Positions 1 through 11,008 of a stretch of DNA of 64,000 bases are shown here, one piece after another. Each line of letters opens with the position of its first letter. Position 1 is the first letter of the stretch. Source of the DNA: Arthrobacter sp. SLBN-112 (lineage in GTDB: Bacteria; Actinomycetota; Actinomycetes; Actinomycetales; Micrococcaceae); assembly GCF_006715225.1 (NCBI RefSeq), contig NZ_VFMU01000001.1, forward strand, positions 3,348,001-3,412,000, in the 5' to 3' direction. The notes beneath the pieces were generated by a model that saw only the letters and a program-made list of their open reading frames with translations, ran no database searches and was not told the origin of the DNA. The translations under genes were made by a program, and so were the position numbers.

Positions 1-521
1 GCGTCCGTGATCTCGGCCCGGCCGCCGTAATTAACACACATGGTCAAATTACAGGTGGTATTGGCTGCCGTGAACTCTTCGGCCTCCTCCAGTTCCCTAA
101 TGACCGAACCCCACAGCCGTGGCCGGCGCCCAGCCCAGCGCACCCGGACTCCCCAGTCATCCAGCTGGTTCCGCTGCCTTCGCAGCACATCCTTGTTAAA
201 TCCCATGAGGAAGCGGACTTCCTCTGGGGACCTGCGCCAGTTCTCAGTGGAGAACGCGTATACGCTGACATACTCGATGCCCAGTTCGATGGCGCCTGCC
301 ATGACATCGAGCAGGGCCGGCTCCCCCGCCTTGTGCCCCTCGATCCGCGGCAGGCCCCGCTGGTTGGCCCAGCGGCCGTTGCCGTCCATGACGATGGCCA
401 CGTGCCGGGGAACGAATTCAGCCGGGATGGCTGGTGCCACTGCGCCGGACGGGTGCGGGTAGGGCGCCACCACGGGATGGGTGCGCCTGCGCGTTGCGTT
501 GTTCTTTTTTCCCAGGGCCAC
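1..521 (-). CDS. uppS: isoprenyl transferase (undecaprenyl diphosphate synthase family), 3' end cut by window
   Basis: Cis-prenyltransferase that condenses isopentenyl diphosphate units onto an allylic primer to make the C50-C55 lipid carrier used for peptidoglycan and other envelope glycans. The conserved block [12 protein letters not shown] lies at residues 41-52, with the catalytic Asp at about 46; downstream the family features EGHKAG and [10 protein letters not shown] are readable. Only the first 173 codons are inside the window. The start is a GTG 2 bases after the recO stop, with GTGGAG about 12 bases upstream; an in-frame TAG stands two codons before it. The short basic N-terminal tail is typical of actinobacterial homologues. 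Translation is probably coupled to recO. Confidence 0.9.
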   Translation of the reverse strand, partial: MALGKKNNATRRRTHPVVAPYPHPSGAVAPAIPAEFVPRHVAIVMDGNGRWANQRGLPRIEGHKAGEPALLDVMAGAIELGIEYVSVYAFSTENWRRSPEEVRFLMGFNKDVLRRQRNQLDDWGVRVRWAGRRPRLWGSVIRELEEAEEFTAANTTCNLTMCVNYGGRAEITD

Positions 522-523
522 TG

Positions 524-1276
524 TCAGCTACGCTCCACATGTTTGAGGGATTTCAGTACTCGTTCCAGATGCCACTGCAAGTAGGCGGCCACCAAGCCCG
601 CTGCTTCCTTGCGATGCTGGGGCAAGGAAGCGTCCGCCGTCGACCAGTCCCCGGTCAGCAGCGCTGCCAGCAGCGTCACAGTTTCCGGGGCCGGGGCCGG
701 GGACCCGGGCGGCCGGCACCCTGCGCAGACCATGCCGCCCAGGGGCGCAGAGAATGCGGTGTGCGGGCCCGGCATGCCGCAGCGGGAGCAGTCAGTGAAG
801 CTGGGCGCCCACCCGCCCGTGGCGAGGGCGCGCAGCAGATAGGAGTCCAGGATGAGGCCGGCGGCATGTTCGTCGCGGCTCAGCGCGGCCAGGGCACCCA
901 CCAGAAGGTTGTACTGGGCGGTACCGGCCTCGCCGTCGACGTCAGTGAGTTTCTCCGCCGTCTCGGTCATGGCGGCCGCAACCGTATACCTGCCGTAGTC
1001 CGCAGCGATGCTGCCGCCGTACGCCCCCTTCGCCACGGCCTGCGTCACGATGTCCAGTGTCCGGCCGGACACCAACTGGAGGTCCGCCACCATGAAGGGC
1101 TCAAGCCGGGCCCCAAAACGGCTGCTGGTGCGCCGAACCCCCTTGGCGACGGCGCGGACCTGTCCGTGGTGTTTTGTCAGGAGCGTGATGATCCTGTCCG
1201 CCTCGCCCAGCTTGTGGGTGCGGAGCACCACGGCGTCGTCCCGGTACGCCCGGGAGGCAAAAGACTGTTGGACCAC
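524..1276 (-). CDS. recO: DNA repair protein RecO
   Basis: RecO helps load RecA onto SSB-coated single-stranded DNA in the RecFOR pathway of gap repair. The 250-residue protein has the N-terminal OB-fold opening ([20 protein letters not shown], about residues 12-31) and the zinc-ribbon cysteines C163-x2-C166 and C184-x2-C187 seen in many RecO proteins. The start is a GTG. It lies between leuA (upstream, same strand, about 85 bases away) and uppS (downstream, 2 bases), an arrangement common in actinobacteria. Length and motifs are normal for the family. Confidence 0.95.
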   Translation of the reverse strand: MVQQSFASRAYRDDAVVLRTHKLGEADRIITLLTKHHGQVRAVAKGVRRTSSRFGARLEPFMVADLQLVSGRTLDIVTQAVAKGAYGGSIAADYGRYTVAAAMTETAEKLTDVDGEAGTAQYNLLVGALAALSRDEHAAGLILDSYLLRALATGGWAPSFTDCSRCGMPGPHTAFSAPLGGMVCAGCRPPGSPAPAPETVTLLAALLTGDWSTADASLPQHRKEAAGLVAAYLQWHLERVLKSLKHVERS

Positions 1277-1360
1277 GATCTATCTTCCCATCCTGCCCGG
1301 CAACACGCTGCCAGGACGCGGTTGCACCGCCGGCGGAACCGGCGGCGCCACCGGCAGGTA

Positions 1361-3127
<1,767 letters not shown>

Positions 3128-3181
3128 TCAGTGAAAGGGTGGCCGGGCAACACAAACTCCGCAGCGAGGGTGGGCCGTGCG

Positions 3182-3238
3182 CTAGATAGCGTCTGTGGCC
3201 TCGCCGCGGCAGCTAAGGAGAAGGAGCTCTGCACGCAC
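3182..3238 (-). CDS. leuL: candidate leuA leader peptide (leucine-rich, 18 aa)
   Basis: Short ORF 82 bases upstream of leuA reading VRAELLLLSCRGEATDAI (GTG start). It carries four consecutive Leu codons (CTC CTT CTC CTT). A TANNNT box, TACGCT, lies at 3245-3250, exactly -12 to -7 if transcription starts on the GTG, so the transcript would be leaderless. The six bases GCGAGG near the end of the ORF are complementary to CCTCGC just after it, which could take part in the pseudoknot (LEU element) reported upstream of leuA in most Actinobacteria. No T-tailed terminator is evident, so control may act on translation. Coding status is inferred from layout and from similarity to the leuS leader. Confidence 0.6.
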   Translation of the reverse strand: MRAELLLLSCRGEATDAI

Positions 3239-3244
3239 TCTTTG

Positions 3245-3250
3245 AGCGTA
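3245..3250 (-). promoter_or_regulatory. -10 box of leaderless leuA-leader promoter
   Basis: TACGCT (TANNNT) followed by six bases and then the GTG of the leader ORF. The spacing fits a start site on the first base of the codon. No convincing -35 hexamer is visible 16-19 bases further upstream. The same geometry occurs at the leuS leader (29038-29043), metK and the PemK-like gene. Confidence 0.5.
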
Positions 3251-3261
3251 ACACGGGTGCG

Positions 3262-3267
3262 TAAGAT
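3262..3267 (+). promoter_or_regulatory. candidate -10 box for the M13 peptidase gene
   Basis: TAAGAT (TANNNT) on the plus strand, which would start transcription near 3274, about 80 bases before the peptidase GTG. A TTGAGC lies upstream but only 14 bases away, so the -35 assignment is weak. This box is interleaved back to back with the leuA promoter on the other strand. Confidence 0.35.
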
Positions 3268-3353
3268 GAAAGGGCACTACCGTCCGTAAAGTCCAGCATG
3301 CAGACGCCTCCGGTGTTCCACGGGATACAGGCGTCCAGGCAAAAGGAGTTGCA

Positions 3354-5306
3354 GTGCCCATTTCGGGGATCGATCTGTCCACCATTGATGACACAGTCCG
3401 GCCGCAGGATGACCTTTACCAGCACGTCAACGGCGCCTGGCTGAAAGCCACCGAGATTCCTGACGACCGGCCACTGGAGGGAACCTTCACCGCTCTTCGC
3501 GATGGGGCCGAGATCGCCGTCCGGGACATCATCGAGGAGGCTGCGGCCAAGGGCGCGGACGCCAGCGGGATCGAACGGAAAATCGGCGGCCTGTACAACA
3601 GCTTCATGGATGAAGCAGCCGTTGAAGGCAAGGGCATGGATCCCATCCGGGAGCGGCTCGGCGATGCGTTCGCCACCGGCTCGGTATCGGAGCTCATCGC
3701 ACTGGCGGGCCGGTTGTTCCGGGCGGACGTGGGCGGGCTTTTCTACATCTACCCCGCCCCCGATGCGGGAAACCCCGACCGCGTCCTGTTGTACACTGGG
3801 CAGGGCGGCCTGGGCCTTCCCGACGAGTCCTACTACCGGGAAGAGAAGTTTGCTCCGATCGTTTCGGCCTACACCGCGCACGTGGAGAAGATGTTCGAAT
3901 TGGCGGGGGTAGCCGATCCCCACGGTGCGGCCGGGCGGGTTGTCGGACTGGAAACGAAGCTCGCGTCCCACCATTGGGACAACGTCACCCTCCGGGATCC
4001 ACAGAAGACCTACAACCTGAAGACGGCGGATGAAGCCGGCGCGCTGTTCCCGCTCCTGGCCACGTGGTTCGAAGCTGCGGGAATCGAAGAGGACAAACGT
4101 ACGGAAATCGTGGTGAGCACCCCTGACTTCTTCACGGGTGCAGCCCGGCTCCTGGACGAAGTTCCAGTGGCAACCTGGCAGGAGTGGCTGGCCATGCGCG
4201 TCATCAGCGCCGCGGCACCCTACCTGTCATCAGCGTTCGTGGACGCCAATTTTGCCTTCTATGGCACCACGATCAGCGGCACGCCCCGCAACAAGGACCG
4301 GTGGAAGCGCGGTGTGGCCGTCGTCGAAGCTGCACTGGGTGAAGCCGTTGGCCAGATCTACGTGGCACGCCATTTCCCCGAATCCCACAAAGCACGGATG
4401 CAGATCCTGGTTGACAACCTGATTGAGGCCTACCGCCGCAGCATCAACGACGTGGGCTGGATGGGCGGGGACACCAAAGCCGAGGCCCTCCGGAAGCTGG
4501 AGGCCTTCCGGGCCAAGATCGGCTACCCGGACGAGTGGATCGATTATTCAGCCGTGGAAATCGATCCCCAGGATCTTTTGGGGAACGTCGAACGCGCACA
4601 CAATGCCGACGTCGACAGGCACCTGGACGAGGTGGGCAAGCCGGTGGACCGGAACAAGTGGCTGATGACGCCGCAGACGGTCAACGCGTACTACCACCCG
4701 ATGATGAACGAAATTGTCTTCCCTGCAGCCATTTTGCAGCCGCCGTTCTTTACCGCCGACGCCGACGACGCCGTTAACTACGGCGGCATCGGTGCGGTCA
4801 TCGGCCACGAAATTGGGCACGGCTTCGATGACCAGGGCTCACAGTTCGACGGCGGCGGAGCCCTCCGCAACTGGTGGACGGACCAGGACCGCCAGGCCTT
4901 TGAGGCGCTGACGGCGCGGCTCGTGGCCCAGTTCGACGCGCTCTCCCCCACCGCCGCGCCCGGACACCATGTCAATGGCCGCCTGACGCTTGGCGAGAAC
5001 ATTGGCGACCTCGCAGGCCTGACCATCGCCTACAAGGCCTACCGGATCAGCCTGGACGGCAAGGAACCGGAGGTCCTGGACGGGCTGACCGGTGAGCAGC
5101 GCTTCTTTGCCTCCTGGGCGGCAGGCTGGCGGCAGGTTATCCGGCAGGAAGAAGCGATCCGGCGCCTTGCCACCGATCCCCACTCCCCCAACGAGTTCCG
5201 CACCAATGCCATCGCCAGGAACCTGGACCCGTTCCACGAAGCGTTCGAGGTTACCGCAGAGGACGGCATGTGGATGCCGCCCGCCGAGCGGGTCAGCATC
5301 TGGTAG
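3354..5306 (+). CDS. pepO: M13 family (neprilysin/PepO-like) zinc metallopeptidase
   Basis: Zinc endopeptidase of the M13 family, predicted to cut oligopeptides. The 650-residue protein has the zinc site HEIGH (H485, E486, H489), the third ligand motif ENIGD (E548) and the substrate-binding stretch NAYYHPMMNEIVFPAA before the catalytic helix; it ends in W, as M13 enzymes commonly do. There is no signal peptide or membrane anchor, so the enzyme is probably cytoplasmic, unlike eukaryotic neprilysins. The GTG start follows AAAGGAG with good spacing. It is a single-gene unit: divergent from leuA and closed by a hairpin terminator shared with the converging LCP gene. Confidence 0.93.
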   Translation: MPISGIDLSTIDDTVRPQDDLYQHVNGAWLKATEIPDDRPLEGTFTALRDGAEIAVRDIIEEAAAKGADASGIERKIGGLYNSFMDEAAVEGKGMDPIRERLGDAFATGSVSELIALAGRLFRADVGGLFYIYPAPDAGNPDRVLLYTGQGGLGLPDESYYREEKFAPIVSAYTAHVEKMFELAGVADPHGAAGRVVGLETKLASHHWDNVTLRDPQKTYNLKTADEAGALFPLLATWFEAAGIEEDKRTEIVVSTPDFFTGAARLLDEVPVATWQEWLAMRVISAAAPYLSSAFVDANFAFYGTTISGTPRNKDRWKRGVAVVEAALGEAVGQIYVARHFPESHKARMQILVDNLIEAYRRSINDVGWMGGDTKAEALRKLEAFRAKIGYPDEWIDYSAVEIDPQDLLGNVERAHNADVDRHLDEVGKPVDRNKWLMTPQTVNAYYHPMMNEIVFPAAILQPPFFTADADDAVNYGGIGAVIGHEIGHGFDDQGSQFDGGGALRNWWTDQDRQAFEALTARLVAQFDALSPTAAPGHHVNGRLTLGENIGDLAGLTIAYKAYRISLDGKEPEVLDGLTGEQRFFASWAAGWRQVIRQEEAIRRLATDPHSPNEFRTNAIARNLDPFHEAFEVTAEDGMWMPPAERVSIW

Positions 5307-5317
5307 AGCCATAGCGC

Positions 5318-5355
5318 AAAATGGGGCCCCGCCGTTGCCGGCGGAGCCCCATTTT
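5318..5355. terminator. bidirectional intrinsic terminator
   Basis: GC-rich inverted repeat flanked by AAAA on the left and TTTT on the right (AAAATGGGGC ... GCCCCATTTT) between the stop codons of the M13 peptidase and the LCP protein. It has a U-tail in both directions, so it can end both converging transcripts. Confidence 0.85.
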
Positions 5356-5384
5356 GTTGCCTGCGGTTGCTGCAGCCCTAAACG

Positions 5385-6974
5385 CTACTGGCGAACGATC
5401 AGTTCGGGGTTGGCCTGCTGGCAGACCTTGTCCCCCGCGGTCTGGTTGACAATGTCCTGGGGCAGGGCGGCCCCAGGACTGCCACCAGCTTCGTAGGCGG
5501 TGCCGGAAGGGAAGTCACTGCCAATATAGACCTGTACACCCGACACGGCCGGAGCCGGAATCATCAGGGTGGCAGGAATGCCCAGCAACGCGGCGACGTC
5601 GGCTGCCACGTCCTCGAACCCATTGCCGTAATACACCGCTGTCTTGGCCACTGGCTGCGCAAGGAACTGGCCTGTCTGGGTGAAGCCGCCCGCCACCAAC
5701 GCCTGCACGATTTCCTGGGCCCGGCCGTTCACGCCGCTTCCGTTGGCAACGGTCACGGGCTGGATGGCTTTGTTGTAGGGCGGCACGGGCGGGGTGGTTT
5801 CCGTGGGGGCGGGAGAGGGCGTTGCCGTCTCAGTGGGTGACGGCGTGGTGGGGGCCGTGGGGTCGGTCAGGTCCACGTTCTTCCGCATTGCCGAGAAAAG
5901 CTGTGCGCCCGCAGGCTCGGCGATGACCAGCCGGTTGGGATCGAGGGGCGCCGGCGCCGTGGGTACCGCCACAAACGCGACCTTGCCGATATCGATGTCC
6001 TTGAGCCGGTTGCCGATCGTCAGCAGCGTGGGGACCGAGGCCAGCCCATCATCCACTGTCAGGTTCTGGGTGACGACGTCCGCGATCTTCAGCATCTTCG
6101 CGGGGTCGGAAAGTGTTCCGTCGTCCTTGATTTTACGGGTCAGCGACGAGAGGAAACCCTGCTGCGCCTTGATGCGGCCCAGGTCGCCGCCATCGGCGAA
6201 AGCATGGCGGGTGCGGAGGAAGGCAAGCGCCATCTCACCCTGGACGGATGATGTTCCGGCGGGCAGCCGCAGCCGGGAATCAGGATCGTAGACGGCGTCG
6301 CTGATGCAGACTTCAACTCCGCCCACCGCGTTGGAAAGTTCCTTCACGGCGTTGAAGTCCGCCATCATGAAGTGGTCCACCTGCATGCCGGTGAGCTTGT
6401 TGACGGTGTCCACAGCGCAGCCGATGCCTGCCTCGCTCATGGCCTCATTGATCATCACGCCCGTGCGGGCGGGGTAGTCCTTGCCGGTCTTCTTGTCCTT
6501 GCAGTCGGGAAGGTCCACCAGCAGGTCGCGGGGAAAGCTGATGACGTTGACGCGCTTGTTGTCCTCGGAGATGTCCATCAGCATCATCACATCGGACTTG
6601 CCGTAGCCGGTGGAATCATCGGCGGTGCCGTATCCGGAGTTCTTGCCGTCACGCGTGTCCGAGCCAAGAATCAGGATCTGCAGTCTGCCCGTGGCATCGT
6701 TCCCCGGCGACTCCGTGCCCTCACCGCCGGCATTAAGCGGCGCCTTGGAGATGTTGCTTTGGAACCGAAAGAACCAGAACCCCGCAAAGACGATCCCGGC
6801 CACCAGGACCAACGCCACCAAAGCTGTCACGGCTTTGAGCCACGGCGGCATCCCACGCAGCGGGCCAAGGTGACGCGCGGCACCTACATCATGGCTGTCC
6901 GCGTGGCGGGATACCGGTCCCGGTTCGGCTGACAGGTCAGCCTCGTTGTCGCGTTTGTCGCGGCCTCGACCCAC
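5385..6974 (-). CDS. LytR-CpsA-Psr (LCP) family protein with LytR_C domain
   Basis: Membrane-anchored phosphotransferase of the type that attaches teichoic acids, arabinogalactan or capsule chains to peptidoglycan from undecaprenyl-linked donors. The 529-residue protein has a basic cytoplasmic tail, one transmembrane helix (about 48-70), an extracellular LCP domain with ILGSDTRD, the Arg-rich SFPRDLLV site and FLRTRHAFADGGDLGR, a Pro/Thr/Ser-rich linker (about 365-400) and a C-terminal LytR_C domain starting near NGSGVNGRAQ. The GTG start has GGAAGG eight bases upstream. It is monocistronic, lying 97 bases downstream of era and ending at a shared terminator. The glycopolymer it transfers cannot be told from sequence. 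Confidence 0.92.
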   Translation of the reverse strand: MGRGRDKRDNEADLSAEPGPVSRHADSHDVGAARHLGPLRGMPPWLKAVTALVALVLVAGIVFAGFWFFRFQSNISKAPLNAGGEGTESPGNDATGRLQILILGSDTRDGKNSGYGTADDSTGYGKSDVMMLMDISEDNKRVNVISFPRDLLVDLPDCKDKKTGKDYPARTGVMINEAMSEAGIGCAVDTVNKLTGMQVDHFMMADFNAVKELSNAVGGVEVCISDAVYDPDSRLRLPAGTSSVQGEMALAFLRTRHAFADGGDLGRIKAQQGFLSSLTRKIKDDGTLSDPAKMLKIADVVTQNLTVDDGLASVPTLLTIGNRLKDIDIGKVAFVAVPTAPAPLDPNRLVIAEPAGAQLFSAMRKNVDLTDPTAPTTPSPTETATPSPAPTETTPPVPPYNKAIQPVTVANGSGVNGRAQEIVQALVAGGFTQTGQFLAQPVAKTAVYYGNGFEDVAADVAALLGIPATLMIPAPAVSGVQVYIGSDFPSGTAYEAGGSPGAALPQDIVNQTAGDKVCQQANPELIVRQ

Positions 6975-7071
6975 GTGGTGAACCTTCCTCTAAATACGAA
7001 ATCCGGTCCATCTTAGTGGTCCAGTCTGGAAATCTTGCCTGCCGCGCTCCTGTGAACGTTCTTTTCGTGGA

Positions 7072-8031
7072 TCAGAAGCCCAGTTTGACCAGCTGTTTCG
7101 GGTCGCGCTGCCAGTCCTTGGCCACCTTGACGTGGAGGTCCAGGTAGATGCGCGTGCCCAGGAGTGCTTCGATGCCTTTGCGGGCATTGGTCCCGACTTC
7201 ACGCAGCCGGCTGCCGCCCTTGCCGATGATGATGGCCTTCTGGGATGGCCGTTCGACGTAGAGGTTGACGCGCACGTCCAGCAGGGGGTTGTCGTCCGGC
7301 CGGTCCTCCCGGGGGACGATTTCCTCCACCACCACGGCCAGGGAGTGCGGAAGCTCGTCCCGGACACCCTCAAGGGCTGCTTCGCGGATCAGTTCCGCCA
7401 CCATGACTGCCTCGGGCTCATCCGTCAGTTCGCCGTCCGGGTACAGCGGAGGCGACGGCGGCATGTGGCTGATCAGCACGTCGGCGACTGTTTCCACCTG
7501 GAAACCGTCCGTGGCGGACACCGGAACAATGTCCTTCCAGCCGTCCTCCCCCAGCACCTCACGGCCGAGTGCCGCCACTGCGAGGAGCTGTTCCGTGAGC
7601 GCCTGCTTGTCCACGAGGTCAGCCTTGGTGACGATGGCGATCACCGGTTTGCGGCCGACGGCGGCAAGCTGAGCGGCGATGAACTTGTCGCCGGGGCCGA
7701 TCTTCTCGTTGGCCGGCAGGCAGAAACCGATGGCATCCACTTCCGCGAGGGTATCCGCGACGAGGTCGTTCAGGCGCTTGCCGAGCAGGGTGCGGGGACG
7801 GTGCAGGCCCGGCGTGTCCACCAGGATCAGCTGGGCGTCCTCGCGGTGGACGATGCCGCGGATGGTGTGCCGCGTGGTCTGCGGTTTGGCGGAGGTGATG
7901 GCCACCTTCCTGCCCACCAGCGCGTTGGTCAGGGTGGACTTGCCCGCATTGGGCCTGCCGACGAGGACCGAGAACCCGGCGCGGAATCCGCCGAAGTCGT
8001 CCGTGGCCGCAGCCTTACTTTTCTTGCTCAC
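7072..8031 (-). CDS. era: GTPase Era
   Basis: Ribosome-assembly GTPase that binds the 3' end of 16S rRNA. From the chosen start the protein is 319 aa: P-loop GRPNAGKST at 25-33, switch region QTTRHTIRG, DTPG in LVDTPGLHRP, a G4 motif TKAD (in place of the commoner NKxD), SATDG as G5, and a C-terminal KH domain around IIIGKGGSRLREVG. I chose the GTG at 8029-8031, which follows GGGAG by about seven bases, over a longer form starting 16 codons upstream; it overlaps the end of the CBS-domain gene by 17 bases. Last gene of the phoH-ybeY-CBS-era run. Confidence 0.96.
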   Translation of the reverse strand: MSKKSKAAATDDFGGFRAGFSVLVGRPNAGKSTLTNALVGRKVAITSAKPQTTRHTIRGIVHREDAQLILVDTPGLHRPRTLLGKRLNDLVADTLAEVDAIGFCLPANEKIGPGDKFIAAQLAAVGRKPVIAIVTKADLVDKQALTEQLLAVAALGREVLGEDGWKDIVPVSATDGFQVETVADVLISHMPPSPPLYPDGELTDEPEAVMVAELIREAALEGVRDELPHSLAVVVEEIVPREDRPDDNPLLDVRVNLYVERPSQKAIIIGKGGSRLREVGTNARKGIEALLGTRIYLDLHVKVAKDWQRDPKQLVKLGF

Positions 8032-9346
8032 GTGGAACTCCCTGCTGGGTTGCTTCGGCCTCTTCCAGGAGGCCTTCAAGGTCAGTCTCTACTCTTGGTA
8101 CCGGCGCCGCAATGATATGGCTGACCCGGTTCCGCCGGCCTTCAAGCCGGTCCGCGCGCAGCGAAACACCCTGCACTTCGACGCTGCTGCCAACAATGGG
8201 GACGCGGCCAAGAGCCTTGGCGAGGAGGCCGCCTACGGTGTCCACCTCGTCGTCGTCGATTTCCAGGTCGAAGAGCTCACCGAGATCGTCGATGCCCATA
8301 CGGGCGCTGACCCGGTAGGACCCGTTCCCCAGCGCGACGGCTTCCGCGCTCTCGGTGTCATACTCGTCCACGATCTCGCCGACAATTTCCTCGATCAGGT
8401 CCTCGAGGGTGACTAGTCCCGCGGTGCCGCCATATTCGTCGATCACGATGGCGACGTGAGTGGACTCCTTTTGCAGTTCCCGCAGGAGGTCGCTGACGGG
8501 CTTGGACTCCGGCACGTAGCGCACCTCGCGGGCCAGCGACTCCACCAGCGGCGGCTCCTGGTCCGTGCCCAGCTGGTGGATTACCGCGGCAACATCCTTG
8601 AGGTAGATGATCCCCAGGATATGGTCCGTGTTTTCGTTGATGACCGGGATCCGCGAGTACCCCGACCGCAGGAACAGGGACATCGCCTGGTGCAGGCTGG
8701 AGCCGGCCTCGATGCTGACGATGTCTGTCCTGGGAACCATGACGGCCCGTACCAAGGTGTCGCCGAAGTCGAAGACGGACTGGATCATCTCCGCTTCAGC
8801 GTCCTCGATCATGTCGGATTCGCTGGCCCGGTCCACGAGTTCACGGAACTCCTGCTCGCTGAAGAATGCGTCGTCACCGCCGGGAGCCCCGGGGGCTGCT
8901 GAACTTCCCAAGGCCACAAGCCAGCCCGGAACCGGTCCCAGCACGCTGGTGAGGAACCGGACCAACGGGGCGGTGAAGCGGACCACGGCCGTGGAGTGCA
9001 ACCTGCCGAGCTGGCGGGGTGAAACACCGACGATCACGAACCCCAGGAGGGCCATGATGCCGGTGGCCACCAGGCCGGCGAGCCAGACGTTGTCCAGCAG
9101 GCTGGCGATCAGGACGGCGACGGCAACCGCGGAAGCCATCTCGAACCAGACGCGCCAGAACCGCAGCGCCCTGGTGTGGGCGACGGGCTCGGCAAGGATG
9201 CGCCGCATGGCGGCCCCGCGGCTCTTGTGCAGCGCTTCTTCGGCGTCGTGCCGGGGAAGGAAACTGAAGGCGGCTTCGGCCGCTGTCAGCAGGGCCGCAA
9301 CGGCAAGGAAGACCAATGCCACCGCGACCAGGAGCAATTGCGTCAC
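8015..9346 (-). CDS. hemolysin/CNNM family membrane protein with CBS and CorC_HlyC domains
   Basis: Polytopic protein of the CNNM/CorC-like family, thought to help divalent cation (Mg or Co) efflux or homeostasis. The 443 residues comprise an N-terminal DUF21 region with membrane helices (about 1-25, 70-90, 95-115), a paired CBS module (about 190-315, including VMVPRTDIV, SRIPVINEN and HVAIVIDEYGGTAGLV) and a C-terminal CorC_HlyC transporter-associated domain. The first helices are short of a full family set, which is common in actinobacterial members. The start GTG overlaps the ybeY stop as GTGA. Conserved neighbours are YbeY and Era; the family is often called hemolysin but no haemolytic role is implied. 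Confidence 0.9.
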   Translation of the reverse strand: MTQLLLVAVALVFLAVAALLTAAEAAFSFLPRHDAEEALHKSRGAAMRRILAEPVAHTRALRFWRVWFEMASAVAVAVLIASLLDNVWLAGLVATGIMALLGFVIVGVSPRQLGRLHSTAVVRFTAPLVRFLTSVLGPVPGWLVALGSSAAPGAPGGDDAFFSEQEFRELVDRASESDMIEDAEAEMIQSVFDFGDTLVRAVMVPRTDIVSIEAGSSLHQAMSLFLRSGYSRIPVINENTDHILGIIYLKDVAAVIHQLGTDQEPPLVESLAREVRYVPESKPVSDLLRELQKESTHVAIVIDEYGGTAGLVTLEDLIEEIVGEIVDEYDTESAEAVALGNGSYRVSARMGIDDLGELFDLEIDDDEVDTVGGLLAKALGRVPIVGSSVEVQGVSLRADRLEGRRNRVSHIIAAPVPRVETDLEGLLEEAEATQQGVPREQEK

Positions 9347-9816
9347 TGGGTGGTCTCGGCAGGTGCTTCTTTGCCGGTGAAGCCGGACAGGAGTTCCCGC
9401 TGGAGCCCGAACATCTCGGCCTTTTCCTCCGGTTCGGCATGGTCGTATCCGAGCAGGTGGAGGATGCCGTGCGTGGCCAGCAGCAGCATCTCGTCCTGCA
9501 GGGAGTGGCCGGCGTTCCGGGCCTGGACCTTCGCCACCTGCGGGCAGATGGCGATATCGCCGAGCATGCCCTGGGGTGTGGGCCGGTCGGGCGTCCCCGG
9601 TGTCAGTTCGTCCATGGGCACCGAGAGCACGTCCGTGGCGCCCGGTTCATCCATCAGTTCAATGTGCAGCTTCTCCATGGCCGGCTCATCCACCAGGAGG
9701 ATGGACAGTTCGGCCTGCGGATGGATGTAGAGCTGCTCAAAAATGTACCGCGACAGGGCAACGAGCTCCGACTCTTCCACCTGGACGCCGGACTCGTTGT
9801 TCACCTCGATACTCAC
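9343..9816 (-). CDS. ybeY: rRNA maturation RNase YbeY
   Basis: Metal-dependent endoribonuclease needed for 16S rRNA 3'-end maturation and ribosome quality control. The 157-residue protein carries the UPF0054 zinc signature HGILHLLGYDH (H-x3-H-x5-H) followed by an acidic segment. The GTG start overlaps the phoH stop as GTGA, and the stop overlaps the next gene the same way, so the three genes are translationally coupled. Length and context are standard. Confidence 0.96.
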   Translation of the reverse strand: MSIEVNNESGVQVEESELVALSRYIFEQLYIHPQAELSILLVDEPAMEKLHIELMDEPGATDVLSVPMDELTPGTPDRPTPQGMLGDIAICPQVAKVQARNAGHSLQDEMLLLATHGILHLLGYDHAEPEEKAEMFGLQRELLSGFTGKEAPAETTQ

Positions 9817-10901
9817 GCGTGTTCCCCCCGTTTTTCCCGGCTTGCCGAATGCTTGACCCGGTTCCGCTGGGCTTCATCCCAGATGCTGTACGCGTTGACA
9901 ATGTCCCCGACGAGACGGTGCCGAACCACGTCGGCGGCATCCAGGACAGAGAAGCTCACGCCCTCGATGCCCTGCAGGATTTCCTCGACGATCCGGAGTC
10001 CGGAACGCGTGCCAAACGGCAGGTCCACCTGGGTGACGTCCCCGGTGACCACCATCCTGGATCCGAAACCGAGGCGGGTGAGGAACATCTTCATTTGTTC
10101 CGGCGTGGTGTTCTGCGCCTCGTCGAGGATGATGAAGGCGTCGTTAAGGGTCCGGCCGCGCATGTAGGCCAGCGGCGCCACTTCGATGGTGCCGGCTGCC
10201 ATGAGGCGCGGGATGGATTCGGGGTCCATCATGTCGTGCAGGGCGTCGTACAGCGGCCGGAGGTAGGGATCGATCTTGTCGCTCAGCGTGCCCGGGAGGA
10301 ACCCAAGCCGCTCCCCCGCCTCGACGGCGGGGCGGGTCAGGATGATCCGGCTGACCTCTTTTTGCTGCAGCGCCTGGACGGCTTTGGCCATGGCAAGGTA
10401 GGTCTTGCCGGTGCCTGCGGGGCCGATGCCGAAGATCACCGTGTTGGCGTCAATGGCGTCAACGTAGTTCTTCTGGTTCAGCGTCTTGGGCCGGATGGTC
10501 CTGCCGCGGCTGGAGAGGATGTCGTGGGTGAGCACATCCACGGGATTCTGCAGCGACTGGGTTCGCAGGAGGGACACCAGCTGCTGCAGCACCGCAGGCG
10601 TGATGACTGTGCCGCGGGCCACCAGGCCGCGGACCTCCTGGAGGAGCCGCATGATCCGGGGCACGTCACCTGAGGGCCCGCTGATGGACAGTTCGTTGCC
10701 GCGGGCATGGAAATTGACGTCCGGGAACTGTTCTTCGATGAACCGCAGCGCCTCATCATGGCTGCCGAGTGATTGAACCATCTGGTCGGTGTTCTCAAAG
10801 AGGACTACTTCCGTCCGGGTGCCGGGCAGGGAGTGCGGGAATTCCCCCGGACTGCCGTCGCCCGTGTTGAGCCGGCGCTTACCATTCGCTGATTCAGTCA
10901 T
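9813..10901 (-). CDS. phoH: PhoH family ATPase
   Basis: PhoH-like protein: P-loop ATPase of uncertain function, widely linked with YbeY and probably acting on RNA. The Walker A motif GPAGTGKT, the Walker B motif FIILDEAQN and VTGDVTQVD are present; the N-terminal part has a KH-like stretch (NELSISGPSGDVPRI). The start is uncertain. The ATG at 10899-10901 (MTESANGKRR) gives 362 aa and is used here; an in-frame ATG at 10941-10943 would add 14 residues, and neither has a good ribosome-binding site. First gene of the phoH-ybeY-CBS-era operon. Confidence 0.92.
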   Translation of the reverse strand: MTESANGKRRLNTGDGSPGEFPHSLPGTRTEVVLFENTDQMVQSLGSHDEALRFIEEQFPDVNFHARGNELSISGPSGDVPRIMRLLQEVRGLVARGTVITPAVLQQLVSLLRTQSLQNPVDVLTHDILSSRGRTIRPKTLNQKNYVDAIDANTVIFGIGPAGTGKTYLAMAKAVQALQQKEVSRIILTRPAVEAGERLGFLPGTLSDKIDPYLRPLYDALHDMMDPESIPRLMAAGTIEVAPLAYMRGRTLNDAFIILDEAQNTTPEQMKMFLTRLGFGSRMVVTGDVTQVDLPFGTRSGLRIVEEILQGIEGVSFSVLDAADVVRHRLVGDIVNAYSIWDEAQRNRVKHSASREKRGEHA

Positions 10902-11008
10902 GGTGCTGGCCCGCAGGCCTGTGGTCCCCTCAAAGATCGACATCACTTGTTTGCTTTGGCTGATGCCGGCGCCCGTTGCCCGGTACTCCTTGCCCCAGCG
11001 ATCCCTCC

